DNA of 23,269 nucleotides from UCB3 sp964415605 (GTDB taxonomy: Bacteria; Chloroflexota; Anaerolineae; Epilineales; Epilineaceae). The stretch spans positions 1 through 23,269 of the forward strand of contig CAYQBA010000062.1 in NCBI GenBank assembly GCA_964415605.1. The letters are read 5' to 3'. The position numbers and the translations under genes are program-made. Position 1 is the first letter of the stretch; each line of letters opens with the position of its first letter. The notes under the pieces are model-generated. The model made no database searches and was not told where the DNA came from. It saw only the letters and a list, made by a program, of their open reading frames with translations. Shown here in pieces: positions 1 to 6,467 of the stretch.

Positions 1-662
1 GAGTGGTGGCGGTGGACTTCAGCCCGGGCGGGCTGGCGCTGGCGCGGCGCACGGCGCGGGCCGTTCTGGGCGGACCGCGCCCGGTCGGCCAGCTGGCGCT
101 GACGGCCGCCGACGCGACGGCGCTGCCGCTGGCCGACGCGACCGCCGACCGGGTGCTGTTGCTCGACGTTGTCGAGCATCTCCACCCCTGGCAGCTGGCG
201 GCAGCGCTGGCCGAAGTCCGCCGTATCGTCCGTTCCGACGGCTACGTCATCATTCATACGTTGCCCAACCGATGGGCCCTTGCCATCGCCTACCCCTGGC
301 TGCGGCTCGCGCGACGCGACCTGCCCGCCCAGCCGCGCTCGGACTACGAGCTGGCGGTGCACGTCAACGAGCAGGATCCCTGGGGCCTCCGTCGGGCCCT
401 CCGGTCGGCCGGCCTGGCATCGCGCGTGTGGGTCGAGGACTGGACCACCCGGCACGCGGCGCGCGCCGGGGGGCGTCGCTACCCCGATCCGGCGCGCGAC
501 CGGGGCTACGCCGTCGCTGGTCGGCCCCTTGCGCGGCGGCTGATGCGGCTCGGCATGGCCACGCCCTTGCGTTGGGCGCTCGGCAATGATATCTTTGCGC
601 TGGCGTGGCCGGAGGGATCGCCGGCGCCCGGGCGTGGCGGAAAGTACAGACGCGTGCGGTAG
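1..662 (+). CDS. SAM-dependent class I methyltransferase, 5' end cut by window edge
   Basis: The frame is open at the left edge, so the true start lies outside the window; about 219 residues are visible. The visible part begins at the end of the SAM-binding fold: VVAVDFSPGG carries the acidic residue at the end of strand 2 (motif II), followed by AADATALPL (motif III-like) and the strand LLLDVVEHL typical of Methyltransf_11/25 proteins. The glycine-rich motif I must lie upstream. The C-terminal part (VHVNEQDPWGLRRALRSAGL) resembles the late segment of family members acting on lipids, quinones or sugars, but the substrate cannot be told. It ends with TAG at 660-662. No hairpin terminator is visible before the next promoter at 676. 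The family call is secure; the specific function is open. Confidence 0.8.
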   Translation, partial: VVAVDFSPGGLALARRTARAVLGGPRPVGQLALTAADATALPLADATADRVLLLDVVEHLHPWQLAAALAEVRRIVRSDGYVIIHTLPNRWALAIAYPWLRLARRDLPAQPRSDYELAVHVNEQDPWGLRRALRSAGLASRVWVEDWTTRHAARAGGRRYPDPARDRGYAVAGRPLARRLMRLGMATPLRWALGNDIFALAWPEGSPAPGRGGKYRRVR

Positions 663-675
663 TGTGCGACGCGCG

Positions 676-703
676 TTGACGCAGGCGCCGGGATGGCTAA
701 AAT
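676..703 (+). promoter_or_regulatory. Sigma70-type promoter for the ECF sigma/DUF5667 pair
   Basis: TTGACG at 676-681, a 16-base spacer, and TAAAAT at 698-703: five of six matches to each consensus box. The predicted start is near 710, giving a leader of about 95 bases before the GTG at 806. The leader is AT-rich compared with the rest of the window. The housekeeping-like promoter suggests this sigma factor gene is not solely self-activated. Confidence 0.6.
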
Positions 704-805
704 TAAGGACTGTTAAGCCGGCGCGCCCCCACTCACCCAAAATTAATCGCGCCGGCCGTATCTTCGCCGCGATTCTCCCGTTATTACACTGTGAAGGAAC
801 CGCCC

Positions 806-1354
806 GTGCATGACGAGCACGAACTGATCCGCCGGGCGCAGGAGTACGATCCTGCTGCGTTCGGCGAGATTTACGAGCGGTACTACATCGGGGTATACAA
901 GTACGTCTACTACCGGATCGGGGACCAGACGGCCGCGGAGGACATGACCATGGAGGTCTTCCTCAAGGCCATGGAGGCCATCGACGGCTTCACCTTCCGC
1001 GGGATCCCGTTCTCGGCATGGCTGTACCGCATCGCGAGCAACCTCGTGGTGGACTTCTTCCGGAGGCAACCGGTTCAACCGTCGTTGTCCCTCGAGGAGA
1101 AGATGGTCGCCAACACCGAGCACCCCGTCCATTCCCTGGACGTACAATTCTCGCATCAGGCGCTGCGGGAGGCGCTGGCGGATCTGACGGATGAGCAGCA
1201 ACAGGTGATCATCCTGAAGTTCGTCGACGGGCTGAGCAACATCGAGGTCGCCCAAGTTCTCGGCAAGACCGAGGGGGCGGTCAAGTCGCTTCAGCACCGG
1301 GCCTTGGCAGCGTTGGGTCGCGTGTTGGGAGAGCAAGGTGAAGCCACCGCTTGA
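806..1354 (+). CDS. ECF-type RNA polymerase sigma-70 family factor
   Basis: A protein of about 182 residues with the two domains of extracytoplasmic-function sigma factors. Region 2 (roughly residues 13-85) contains YKYVYYRIGD, AAEDMTMEVFLKA and FSAWLYRIASNLVVDFFRR, the -10 recognition and core-binding helices. Region 4 (roughly residues 120-175) contains LTDEQQQVIILKFVDGLSNIEVAQVLGKTEGAVKSLQHRAL in overlapping pieces, a helix-turn-helix for -35 recognition. I chose the GTG at 806 because AAGGA at 794-798 sits seven bases upstream; an in-frame GTG at 791 would add five residues but has no ribosome binding site. The stop overlaps the start of the next gene by 17 bases, indicating coupling to a likely membrane regulator. 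The signal it answers to is not visible. Confidence 0.92.
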   Translation: MHDEHELIRRAQEYDPAAFGEIYERYYIGVYKYVYYRIGDQTAAEDMTMEVFLKAMEAIDGFTFRGIPFSAWLYRIASNLVVDFFRRQPVQPSLSLEEKMVANTEHPVHSLDVQFSHQALREALADLTDEQQQVIILKFVDGLSNIEVAQVLGKTEGAVKSLQHRALAALGRVLGEQGEATA

Positions 1355-2768
1355 GCATCTCGTAGATGCTTGCCTCGCCCAATTGAATAGCGGGCAGGAC
1401 CTCGAAGCGGTGCTGGCCATGCATCCCGAGGAGGCCGACGAGTTGCGGCCCGCCCTCGTCGCCGCGGCGTGGGTCCGGATGGACATCCCGGGCCCGTCGC
1501 GCCGCCTGGAAGGCAAGCAGGTGCTCCTCGACGCGGTCGTCCAGCGGCGCCGCGAGGTCGAGATCACGCAGGGTTACATCAACGAGCTCAAGGCGGGCGT
1601 GCCGCTCGGCGAGCTGTTGGCATCGGCAGCGCCGGCCATGCGCCCGCTCCTGATCGCCGCCTGGCGCATGCACACCACGGAAGTTCCAGGTCCGACGCCG
1701 GAGCGCGTGGCCGAGGGCAAGCAGCTGGTCATGGCGATGGCGGCGCGCAAGCGTGCGGCGGCGCTGCAGTCGCGGCAGGCCGCGCTGCGCTGGCCGGCCC
1801 GCACCCTGCTCTCGGCGGTGGCGCGCTGGCCGCGCACCGGGCTGACGCGGCGGGCTTGGTCCGGCGCCTTCTCCGCGGTCGCGGCCGTGCTGGTTGTGGC
1901 GGTCGGCGCGGCCCAGGTGTCCACCGCGGCCGCCGACAGCCTGCCGGGTGACGCGTTCTACCAGGTCAAGCGGTTGGGCGAGAGCGCGCAGATGCTGTTT
2001 GCGTTCGACCCGGCCCGCAAGGCCGAGCTCGAGATCCGGTTCATCGCGCACCGCAAGGCCGAGCTCGCGCGCCTGCTCGAGCCCGGCCGGCCGGTCTCCG
2101 AGACGGCGATCCGCGACTGGTTCGCCGGCCAGGACAACGCGATGATCGAGATCCGGCGCCTGCCGCGCGCGGCGCAGCAGCGCCTCGGTGCGGAGCTCCG
2201 CGCGTTGGCGGAGCGGGGTGTGCCGGTCGAGGCGTGGGCGGGCGACGCGGCGCGCGCCGCGCTCCAGGGCTGGCTGGCCGACGTCGCTCCGGTGCTCGAC
2301 GCGGCGGCAGCGACGCCCGCGACACCCGAGATGCCGTCGTTGGCCGTGCCGATGCCGGTCGAGCGTCCACTGCCCCCGGACGACCGGGCCCGGTCGACGC
2401 AGGCCACGACAGGCATCGAAGCGCAGCGGCCGGCCGTCGTCGCGCCGGCGCCGGGCGACCCCAACACCTCGGACGATCCGGCGACCCAGCCGCCGCTCCC
2501 GGTGGACTTCTTCGCCCAGAACGGCAGCCAGCCGCAGGGCGACGATGACGACGACGACCGTGACCAGGCGGATCGCGGGGGCGCGCCGTCCGGCGCCGCG
2601 GACCCGGCGGCCCAGGCCACCGCAACCGAAGAGCCGCCGGAGATCATCATGGTCCCGATGGGCCCGACGGCCACGCCGGCCGCGCCTGGCGGCACCGAGG
2701 AGCCTGGCGGCGGGGCCGCACCGGGGTCGTCGGTACCGGAGCCGGAGCTCCCGCCCGCCCAGCCTTGA
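1338..2768 (+). CDS. DUF5667-type membrane protein, probable partner of the ECF sigma factor
   Basis: A 476-residue protein starting at GTG 1338 inside the sigma gene, with GGAGAG at 1328-1333 as ribosome binding site. The cytoplasmic N-terminus holds two copies of one roughly 65-residue unit (about residues 6-71 and 75-139), sharing the pattern L-x-x-G, LRP/MRPLL.AAW, PGP and EGKQ. A single membrane helix follows at about 174-194 (FSAVAAVLVVAVGAA). The outer part starts with the DUF5667 signature STAAADSLPGDAFYQVKR, where an LPGD-FY-VKR core leads into a helical segment to about residue 290. The tail is Pro/Thr/Glu-rich with a run of six Asp near residue 395. The topology fits an anti-sigma or sigma-regulating protein, but that role is inferred from the gene pair and from similar pairs in Chloroflexota. 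Confidence 0.8.
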   Translation: MKPPLEHLVDACLAQLNSGQDLEAVLAMHPEEADELRPALVAAAWVRMDIPGPSRRLEGKQVLLDAVVQRRREVEITQGYINELKAGVPLGELLASAAPAMRPLLIAAWRMHTTEVPGPTPERVAEGKQLVMAMAARKRAAALQSRQAALRWPARTLLSAVARWPRTGLTRRAWSGAFSAVAAVLVVAVGAAQVSTAAADSLPGDAFYQVKRLGESAQMLFAFDPARKAELEIRFIAHRKAELARLLEPGRPVSETAIRDWFAGQDNAMIEIRRLPRAAQQRLGAELRALAERGVPVEAWAGDAARAALQGWLADVAPVLDAAAATPATPEMPSLAVPMPVERPLPPDDRARSTQATTGIEAQRPAVVAPAPGDPNTSDDPATQPPLPVDFFAQNGSQPQGDDDDDDRDQADRGGAPSGAADPAAQATATEEPPEIIMVPMGPTATPAAPGGTEEPGGGAAPGSSVPEPELPPAQP

Positions 2769-2828
2769 TCGGGGGGCCGGATCCGAGAACCGGACCGGGC
2801 GGCCGCGAATCACAGGCCTTGAAGAACA

Positions 2829-2866
2829 ATCGGCATCGAGCGCAGGCTCGATGCCGATCCCTTTTT
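2829..2866 (+). terminator. Intrinsic terminator after the sigma/DUF5667 operon
   Basis: A perfect 13-bp stem (2829-2841 with 2846-2858) with loop GCAG, followed by CCCTTTTT. It lies 60 bases after the stop of the DUF5667 gene. On the opposite strand the same stem is followed by TGTTCTTC, so it may also stop weakly any transcript coming from the minus-strand promoter at 3154-3183. Confidence 0.88.
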
Positions 2867-2902
2867 CCGGTCGCCACAGCGGTCCGGCCGGTCGTTGGAG
2901 GG

Positions 2903-2949
2903 GGGATCCGCGCCGGATCCCACGAGATTTTCAACTCCGCGAAGCGGAG
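2903..2949. repeat. Two short perfect hairpins in the 2869-2998 intergenic stretch
   Basis: A 7-bp stem GGGATCC/GGATCCC (2903-2909 with 2915-2921) and a 6-bp stem CTCCGC/GCGGAG with loop GAA (2935-2940 with 2944-2949). Neither is followed by a T run on the minus strand; on the plus strand the first is followed nearby by ATTTTC. They may belong to the 3' portion of the candidate RNA transcribed from 3147. Nothing else is evident in this stretch. Confidence 0.4.
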
Positions 2950-2998
2950 CCGTATCTTCCCCTGCACTTCAAGCGTTAACAATGCGACTAGGGTGAGG

Positions 2999-3147
2999 GC
3001 CGCGCCGTATTTGTTTGGGTGGCGCGGCACGCTTGCAGGTCGAACGGTACGCAGCCAATCGACTTGCTAGAACGGACCGAGAAGCCAAGTCTGCCCACGG
3101 GACAGGGGGGAACGGGCGTGGACGAGGCTTCTTGGTCCGTTCTGCGT
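2999..3147 (-). ncRNA. Candidate structured non-coding RNA, family not recognised
   Basis: No protein gene is convincing between 2769 and 3209. Three hairpins lie in line here: an 18-bp stem (3126-3143 with 3069-3086) enclosing 39 bases, a 9-bp stem (3059-3067 with 3035-3043), and an 8-bp GC stem (3021-3028 with 2999-3006). The first stem begins four bases after the start site expected from the full-consensus promoter at 3154-3183. An alternative long-range pairing is possible: GCACGC plus AGAACGG at the 5' end (3150-3137) against CCGTTC and GCGTGC (about 3048-3027), which would give a rod like 6S RNA. The single mismatch in each of the first two stems is A-C on this strand and G-U on the other, a point against this orientation. 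I do not see RNase P, tmRNA or SRP RNA signatures. The 3' end is unclear; the terminator hairpin at 2829-2858 would give about 320 bases at most. Confidence 0.5.
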
Positions 3148-3153
3148 GCAGCC

Positions 3154-3183
3154 ATTATACGAAGGTGCGCCCGCGTTTGTCAA
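3154..3183 (-). promoter_or_regulatory. Full-consensus sigma70 promoter (TTGACA-N18-TATAAT)
   Basis: On the minus strand TTGACA occupies 3183-3178 and TATAAT 3159-3154, separated by 18 bases: twelve of twelve consensus positions in a GC-rich genome. The expected start is an A at about 3147. It sits 27 bases beyond the stop of ygfZ and points away from every nearby protein gene, into the structured region at 2999-3147. Confidence 0.8.
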
Positions 3184-3209
3184 GGGCCACGCGCAACTCC
3201 CCGCCAAGC

Positions 3210-4217
3210 TCATCCCCCGTCCTGCCCGTCAGCGATCCACGCCGCGGTTGCCGGCACCGGGCCGCCCGTAGCCGCGACGAGCAAGCCCGGCCCCGCCGAC
3301 CAGCGTGCGGGAACCAGCGCCATTGCCCACCACCCGTCGCCGAGGCGGGCGACCGTCGTGATGCGTCCGGGCCGCCCGCGATCGCCGGCGGCGGGGTGCC
3401 TCACACGGTCACCGGGGGCGACCGGCCCGGCGCAGCGCAGGCGGACGAGGCGGCGCTGGACCTTGGCGTAGTTCTCGAGCCGGGCGATCACCTCTTGTCC
3501 GATGTAGCACCCTTTGTCGAAGTCGATGACGCCGCGCAGCCCGAGCTCGAGGGGGTTGGCGTGCATGTCGCCATCGGGCTCATGCTCGAAGGCGAATGCG
3601 GGCAGGCCGGCCGCCACGCGGGCGGCGGCGTAGGCAGCCGCATCCCACCGTGCGGCTCCGGCCGCGGCGATGCGGTCGGCCGCGGCGAGGGCCGCGGGGC
3701 CGGCCGGCACCACGACGTCGAAGCCGCCGAGGCCCCCGGGCCGGGGGTGGCGCAGGACCCACACGAGGCTGGCATCGGCTCCCCGGATCCGCCACTGGCC
3801 GGGGGCGAGGTTCGCGGTGTCGGGCATGGCTTCGGCGGCGGCGATGACGGCGGCCGCGGCGGGGCCGGCGACGCGCAGCACGGTCACCTGGTCGCGGGCG
3901 TCGGTGACGCGCACGTCGTCGCCGTAGAGGACGTAGCGGCGCAGGTGCGCCGCCACCACGGCGGCCGCGCCGGGGCCGGTGGTGACGAGCGCGGCGCCGT
4001 CGGCGCCGGCGTGGCAGGCGACGAGGTCGACCAAGCGCCCGGTGTCGGTCACCACGGCGGTGGCGCGGCCCTCGCCGGGTGTCAGGTCGACCAGTCGGCG
4101 CGTGCTCATGCGCTGCAGGAAGTCCAGCCGCGCGAGGCCGCCGAGCCAGACGACGTCGACGTGGCCGGCGATGAAGCCGGTGCCCGGAGCGTCAGGCGCA
4201 GGGGACGGCGTGTTCAC
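3210..4217 (-). CDS. ygfZ: YgfZ/GcvT-like folate-binding protein (Fe-S cluster assembly/tRNA modification family)
   Basis: A 335-residue protein close to the length of E. coli YgfZ. The family signature K-G-C-Y-x-G-Q-E is intact in DFDKGCYIGQEVIARL, near residue 237-247; its cysteine is the functional residue in YgfZ. The N-terminal region (WLGGLARLDFLQRMSTRRLVDL, then TPGEGRATAVVTDTGRLVDL) matches the GcvT-type fold that binds tetrahydrofolate. YgfZ proteins support repair or assembly of certain iron-sulfur enzymes such as MiaB. The GTG start at 4217-4215 overlaps the TGA of the upstream panE gene (GTGA), so translation is probably coupled. The downstream boundary is followed directly by the strong promoter at 3154-3183. 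Confidence 0.9.
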   Translation of the reverse strand: MNTPSPAPDAPGTGFIAGHVDVVWLGGLARLDFLQRMSTRRLVDLTPGEGRATAVVTDTGRLVDLVACHAGADGAALVTTGPGAAAVVAAHLRRYVLYGDDVRVTDARDQVTVLRVAGPAAAAVIAAAEAMPDTANLAPGQWRIRGADASLVWVLRHPRPGGLGGFDVVVPAGPAALAAADRIAAAGAARWDAAAYAAARVAAGLPAFAFEHEPDGDMHANPLELGLRGVIDFDKGCYIGQEVIARLENYAKVQRRLVRLRCAGPVAPGDRVRHPAAGDRGRPGRITTVARLGDGWWAMALVPARWSAGPGLLVAATGGPVPATAAWIADGQDGG

Positions 4218-5326
4218 TGGCGTGAGACCGCAGGTGCACGCCCCGCGTCAACGGCGGCGCACAGCACGGTGGGCTGGTCGGCGAAGGTGTGGCGCGGCAG
4301 GTGGCCCGCGGCGAGCTCTACGACGAGGTCGCGCAGCACCTGGTTGACGGGGGTGGCGATGCGGGCGCGGGCGCCGGCCAGCGCCACGGCGCCGTTCAGC
4401 ACCTCGACCTCGGAGCGCGGTCGGCCGGCAACCAGGTCGGCGGCCACGCCGGGCAGGCGCCCGCCGCGCGCGCGGGCGAGCGAGCGGTGCGCGAGCATGT
4501 ACAGCCAGCGGGTGGGGAGGGCGCCGCCAAAGCGGGCATAGGTGGCGACGGGATACCCCGGCAGCGCGATGGCGGGGATGCCGTGGGCGCGCATGACGGC
4601 GAGGGCCTCGCGCCAGGCGGCGTGCTCGATGGCGAACACACGGGGGTCGTTGAACGCGCGATCGGGCGGCCAGCCCAGGATGGCGCACGTGGCGTTGCCG
4701 AGCATGTTGAGGAGCAGCTTGGACCACTTGAGCGCGGCGCCGTCGGGGAAGTGGCGGGCGTCGATGCCGGCGTCGAGCAGCCGCGCCACCAGCTCTGCCA
4801 GAATCGCCGCGTGTGGTGCGGCCGAGGCGTCGGGGGGCGGGACCGCCGGCGTGCCGGCGGGCGGCGCGGCGGGCGCCACTCCGACGCCGCCCTTGCGGCT
4901 GCCCTCGACGGTGCCGGGCTTGGGGATCGTGACGCCGGTGGTCAGCGTGGCGGGCGCGACGGCGCAGCCGGGAAGGCGGCCGGCGAGCACGGCCTCGTTG
5001 CCGACGCCGTTTTGGAGCGAGACCACGCAGCGCGTGACGCCGGCTTCGGCCAGCTCGGCGGCCACGGAAGCGGTGTCGTAGCTCTTGACGGCCACGAGCG
5101 CGACGTCGAAGGGCGCGGCCGGGGCGGCGTCGGCCACACGGGAGACGACGCACGGGCGGGTGTGCACGGCCCATCGCCCGCCGATGCCGCGCAAGGTCAG
5201 GCCGGCCTCGGCCATGGCGGCGCCGTGGGCGCCCCGCGCCACGAGGGTCACATCCGCGCCGGCGGCGGCGAGGGCGCCGCCGACCCAGCTCCCGACCGCG
5301 CCGGCGCCGGCCACGAGGGCCTTCAT
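4214..5326 (-). CDS. panE: 2-dehydropantoate 2-reductase (ketopantoate reductase)
   Basis: Reduces ketopantoate to pantoate with NADPH in pantothenate and CoA synthesis. The 370-residue product opens with the Rossmann motif MKALVAGAGAVGSWVGG (GxGxxG), followed by NGVGN in the nucleotide-binding half. The C-terminal half has ALKWSKLLLNMLGN, holding the expected catalytic Lys and the substrate-binding Asn, and RSEVEVLNG with the conserved Glu. A Pro/Ala-rich insertion near residues 155-185 is unusual. The ATG at 5326-5324 overlaps the TGA of the upstream small gene (ATGA), which fixes the start; the frame is open further upstream but that part is arginine/proline-rich shadow sequence. The PanE/ApbA family contains related 2-oxoacid reductases, so the exact substrate is likely rather than proven. 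Confidence 0.88.
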   Translation of the reverse strand: MKALVAGAGAVGSWVGGALAAAGADVTLVARGAHGAAMAEAGLTLRGIGGRWAVHTRPCVVSRVADAAPAAPFDVALVAVKSYDTASVAAELAEAGVTRCVVSLQNGVGNEAVLAGRLPGCAVAPATLTTGVTIPKPGTVEGSRKGGVGVAPAAPPAGTPAVPPPDASAAPHAAILAELVARLLDAGIDARHFPDGAALKWSKLLLNMLGNATCAILGWPPDRAFNDPRVFAIEHAAWREALAVMRAHGIPAIALPGYPVATYARFGGALPTRWLYMLAHRSLARARGGRLPGVAADLVAGRPRSEVEVLNGAVALAGARARIATPVNQVLRDLVVELAAGHLPRHTFADQPTVLCAAVDAGRAPAVSRQ

Positions 5327-5514
5327 TCGGGGGGCGGGGCGGGGGGGCGCCCGCGGCCGGGGCGCGGGCCGTGCCCGCCGAAGCGGTAGACGACGATGAG
5401 GGTGAGGATGAGGGCGCCGAGGCCCCAGCGGTGGCCCCAGGTGAAGTCGATCCACCCGATGGCGAGGAACACCAGGGTGGCGAGGGTCCAGCGGGTGAGG
5501 GTCGTGGCGTTCAT
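5323..5514 (-). CDS. Small two-helix membrane protein of unknown function
   Basis: 63 residues with two probable membrane helices, about residues 7-25 (RWTLATLVFLAIGWIDFTW) and 29-45 (RWGLGALILTLIVVYRFGG), and a basic, Pro-rich tail (RPGRGRPPAPPPE). Its stop codon overlaps the start codon of panE as ATGA, and it lies 31 bases after the plsY-like gene, so it is very probably expressed as part of this operon. The overlap, the hydrophobic pattern and the spacing are the reasons to regard it as real. I recognise no family. No strong ribosome binding site is seen. Confidence 0.65.
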   Translation of the reverse strand: MNATTLTRWTLATLVFLAIGWIDFTWGHRWGLGALILTLIVVYRFGGHGPRPGRGRPPAPPPE

Positions 5515-5545
5515 GGGCGGTGGGTGGCCGTGGGTGGCGGCGGGG

Positions 5546-6211
5546 TCAGGGCGATGGCGAAGGCGTGACGGGTGGGCTCTCGGAACCGGCGGGGCGGTCG
5601 ACGCGCAGCTCGATCCCCTGACGCAGGCGGGCGATGTTGGGCCGCAGGGCCCACGCGACGAGAGCGAGCTGGCCGAGGCCGTAGATCAGGATGGCGGGCG
5701 AGCGGGCGCCGGTGGTGGCGAACCAGGCGCAGGCGAGGGCGAGGCACGCGGCGAGGGTGAGGCTGGCGACGGAGGCGATGCGGCCGAAGTACCACACGGC
5801 GCACGCGGCGAGCCCGGCGGCGGCGAACCACTGGGGGCCGGGGGCGAGGGCGAGGAAGGCGCCGATGTTGGGGGTGCTGCCGGCGCCGCCGGCGAAGCGG
5901 ATGAAGATGGAGTGGTTGTGGCCGAGGATGGCGGCGAGGGCGGCGAGGGCGGTGGCGACGGCGTTGGCGTCACCGGGCACGAGGCGGTCGGCGAGGAGGA
6001 CGGCGGTGGTGCCTTTCAGCACGTCGCCGAGGACGGTGAGCACGGCGGCACGGGCGCCGGCGGCGCGGTAGACGTTGGTGCCGCCGGTGCGACCGCTGCC
6101 GAAGCGGCGGGGGTCGACGCCGAACGGGCGGCACACGACGACGCCGACGGGGATGGCGCCGATGAGGTAGGCGATGGCAATGGCGACGAAGGTCATGCCG
6201 GTCGGCGGCAT
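5546..6211 (-). CDS. PlsY-like glycerol-3-phosphate acyltransferase family membrane protein
   Basis: A polytopic membrane protein of 221 residues. The family blocks appear in order: IAYLIGAIPVGVVV at the N-terminus, FGSGRTGGTNVYRAAG (motif 1, usually GSGNxGATN), DVLKGTTAVLLADRL (KG motif), and ILGHNHSIFIRFAGGAG (usually GH..P.FL.F.GGKG). PlsY transfers acyl groups from acyl-phosphate to glycerol-3-phosphate at the inner membrane. In this protein the GGKG lysine is replaced (GGAG), and Asn-to-Arg and Ala-to-Gly changes occur in motif 1, so it may be a divergent paralogue. The ATG at 6211 is preferred because GGAG lies about a dozen bases upstream; ATG 6196 is an alternative. A Pro/Ser-rich C-terminal tail is present. 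First gene of the operon running to ygfZ. Confidence 0.8.
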   Translation of the reverse strand: MPPTGMTFVAIAIAYLIGAIPVGVVVCRPFGVDPRRFGSGRTGGTNVYRAAGARAAVLTVLGDVLKGTTAVLLADRLVPGDANAVATALAALAAILGHNHSIFIRFAGGAGSTPNIGAFLALAPGPQWFAAAGLAACAVWYFGRIASVASLTLAACLALACAWFATTGARSPAILIYGLGQLALVAWALRPNIARLRQGIELRVDRPAGSESPPVTPSPSP

Positions 6212-6453
6212 CTGGGCCTGCTCCACGGGGCGGGGGGCGCGGTATCGGGTGGCCTGGGTTGCTTTGGTATGGACGGGACGATGGGCAGGAGGCGGCGCGG
6301 ATGGCACGCCATGCCCGCGCGTGCGGCAGCATACCACGGTTGCGGGGCGGGGGCCAGCGGGGGGTGGGGGAGGCCTGTGCTGTCAGGGGAGCAGTCGGCG
6401 ACGTTGGCGATGAGCGATGCGCCGCTCCCGAACTCCCTCCCCACCCCCCACGC

Positions 6454-6459
6454 TATAAT
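6454..6459 (+). promoter_or_regulatory. Perfect -10 box 8 bases before a start codon
   Basis: TATAAT at 6454-6459 in a C-rich stretch; the ATG of the next gene begins at 6468. The expected transcription start (about 6466) lies two bases before the ATG, so the message would be leaderless or nearly so. No convincing -35 box and no ribosome binding site are present. The rest of the 6212-6467 gap shows only a weak TGGTATGCT on the minus strand around 6328-6337 as possible promoter for the plsY-like operon. Confidence 0.6.
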
Positions 6460-6467
6460 CACCCCCC

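Noticed and set aside
791..1354. GTG at 791 as start of the sigma factor
   Set aside because: It has no upstream ribosome binding site, whereas AAGGA is well placed for the GTG at 806.
2647..3030. A 127-codon minus-strand frame downstream of the strong minus promoter
   Set aside because: Considered as the product of that promoter, but it has no ribosome binding site, crosses the terminator and the DUF5667 coding end, and is Arg/Pro-rich; a non-coding RNA fits better.
2999..3150. RNase P RNA, tmRNA or SRP RNA
   Set aside because: None of the conserved cores is visible (no GAGGAAAGTCC, no tag-peptide frame with CCA end, no GGAAGGAAGCAGC-type apical motif). 6S RNA remains possible but unproven.
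3015..4541. Open frame of 508 codons on the plus strand
   Set aside because: Antisense to ygfZ and part of panE and overlapping the candidate RNA; composition typical of a shadow frame.
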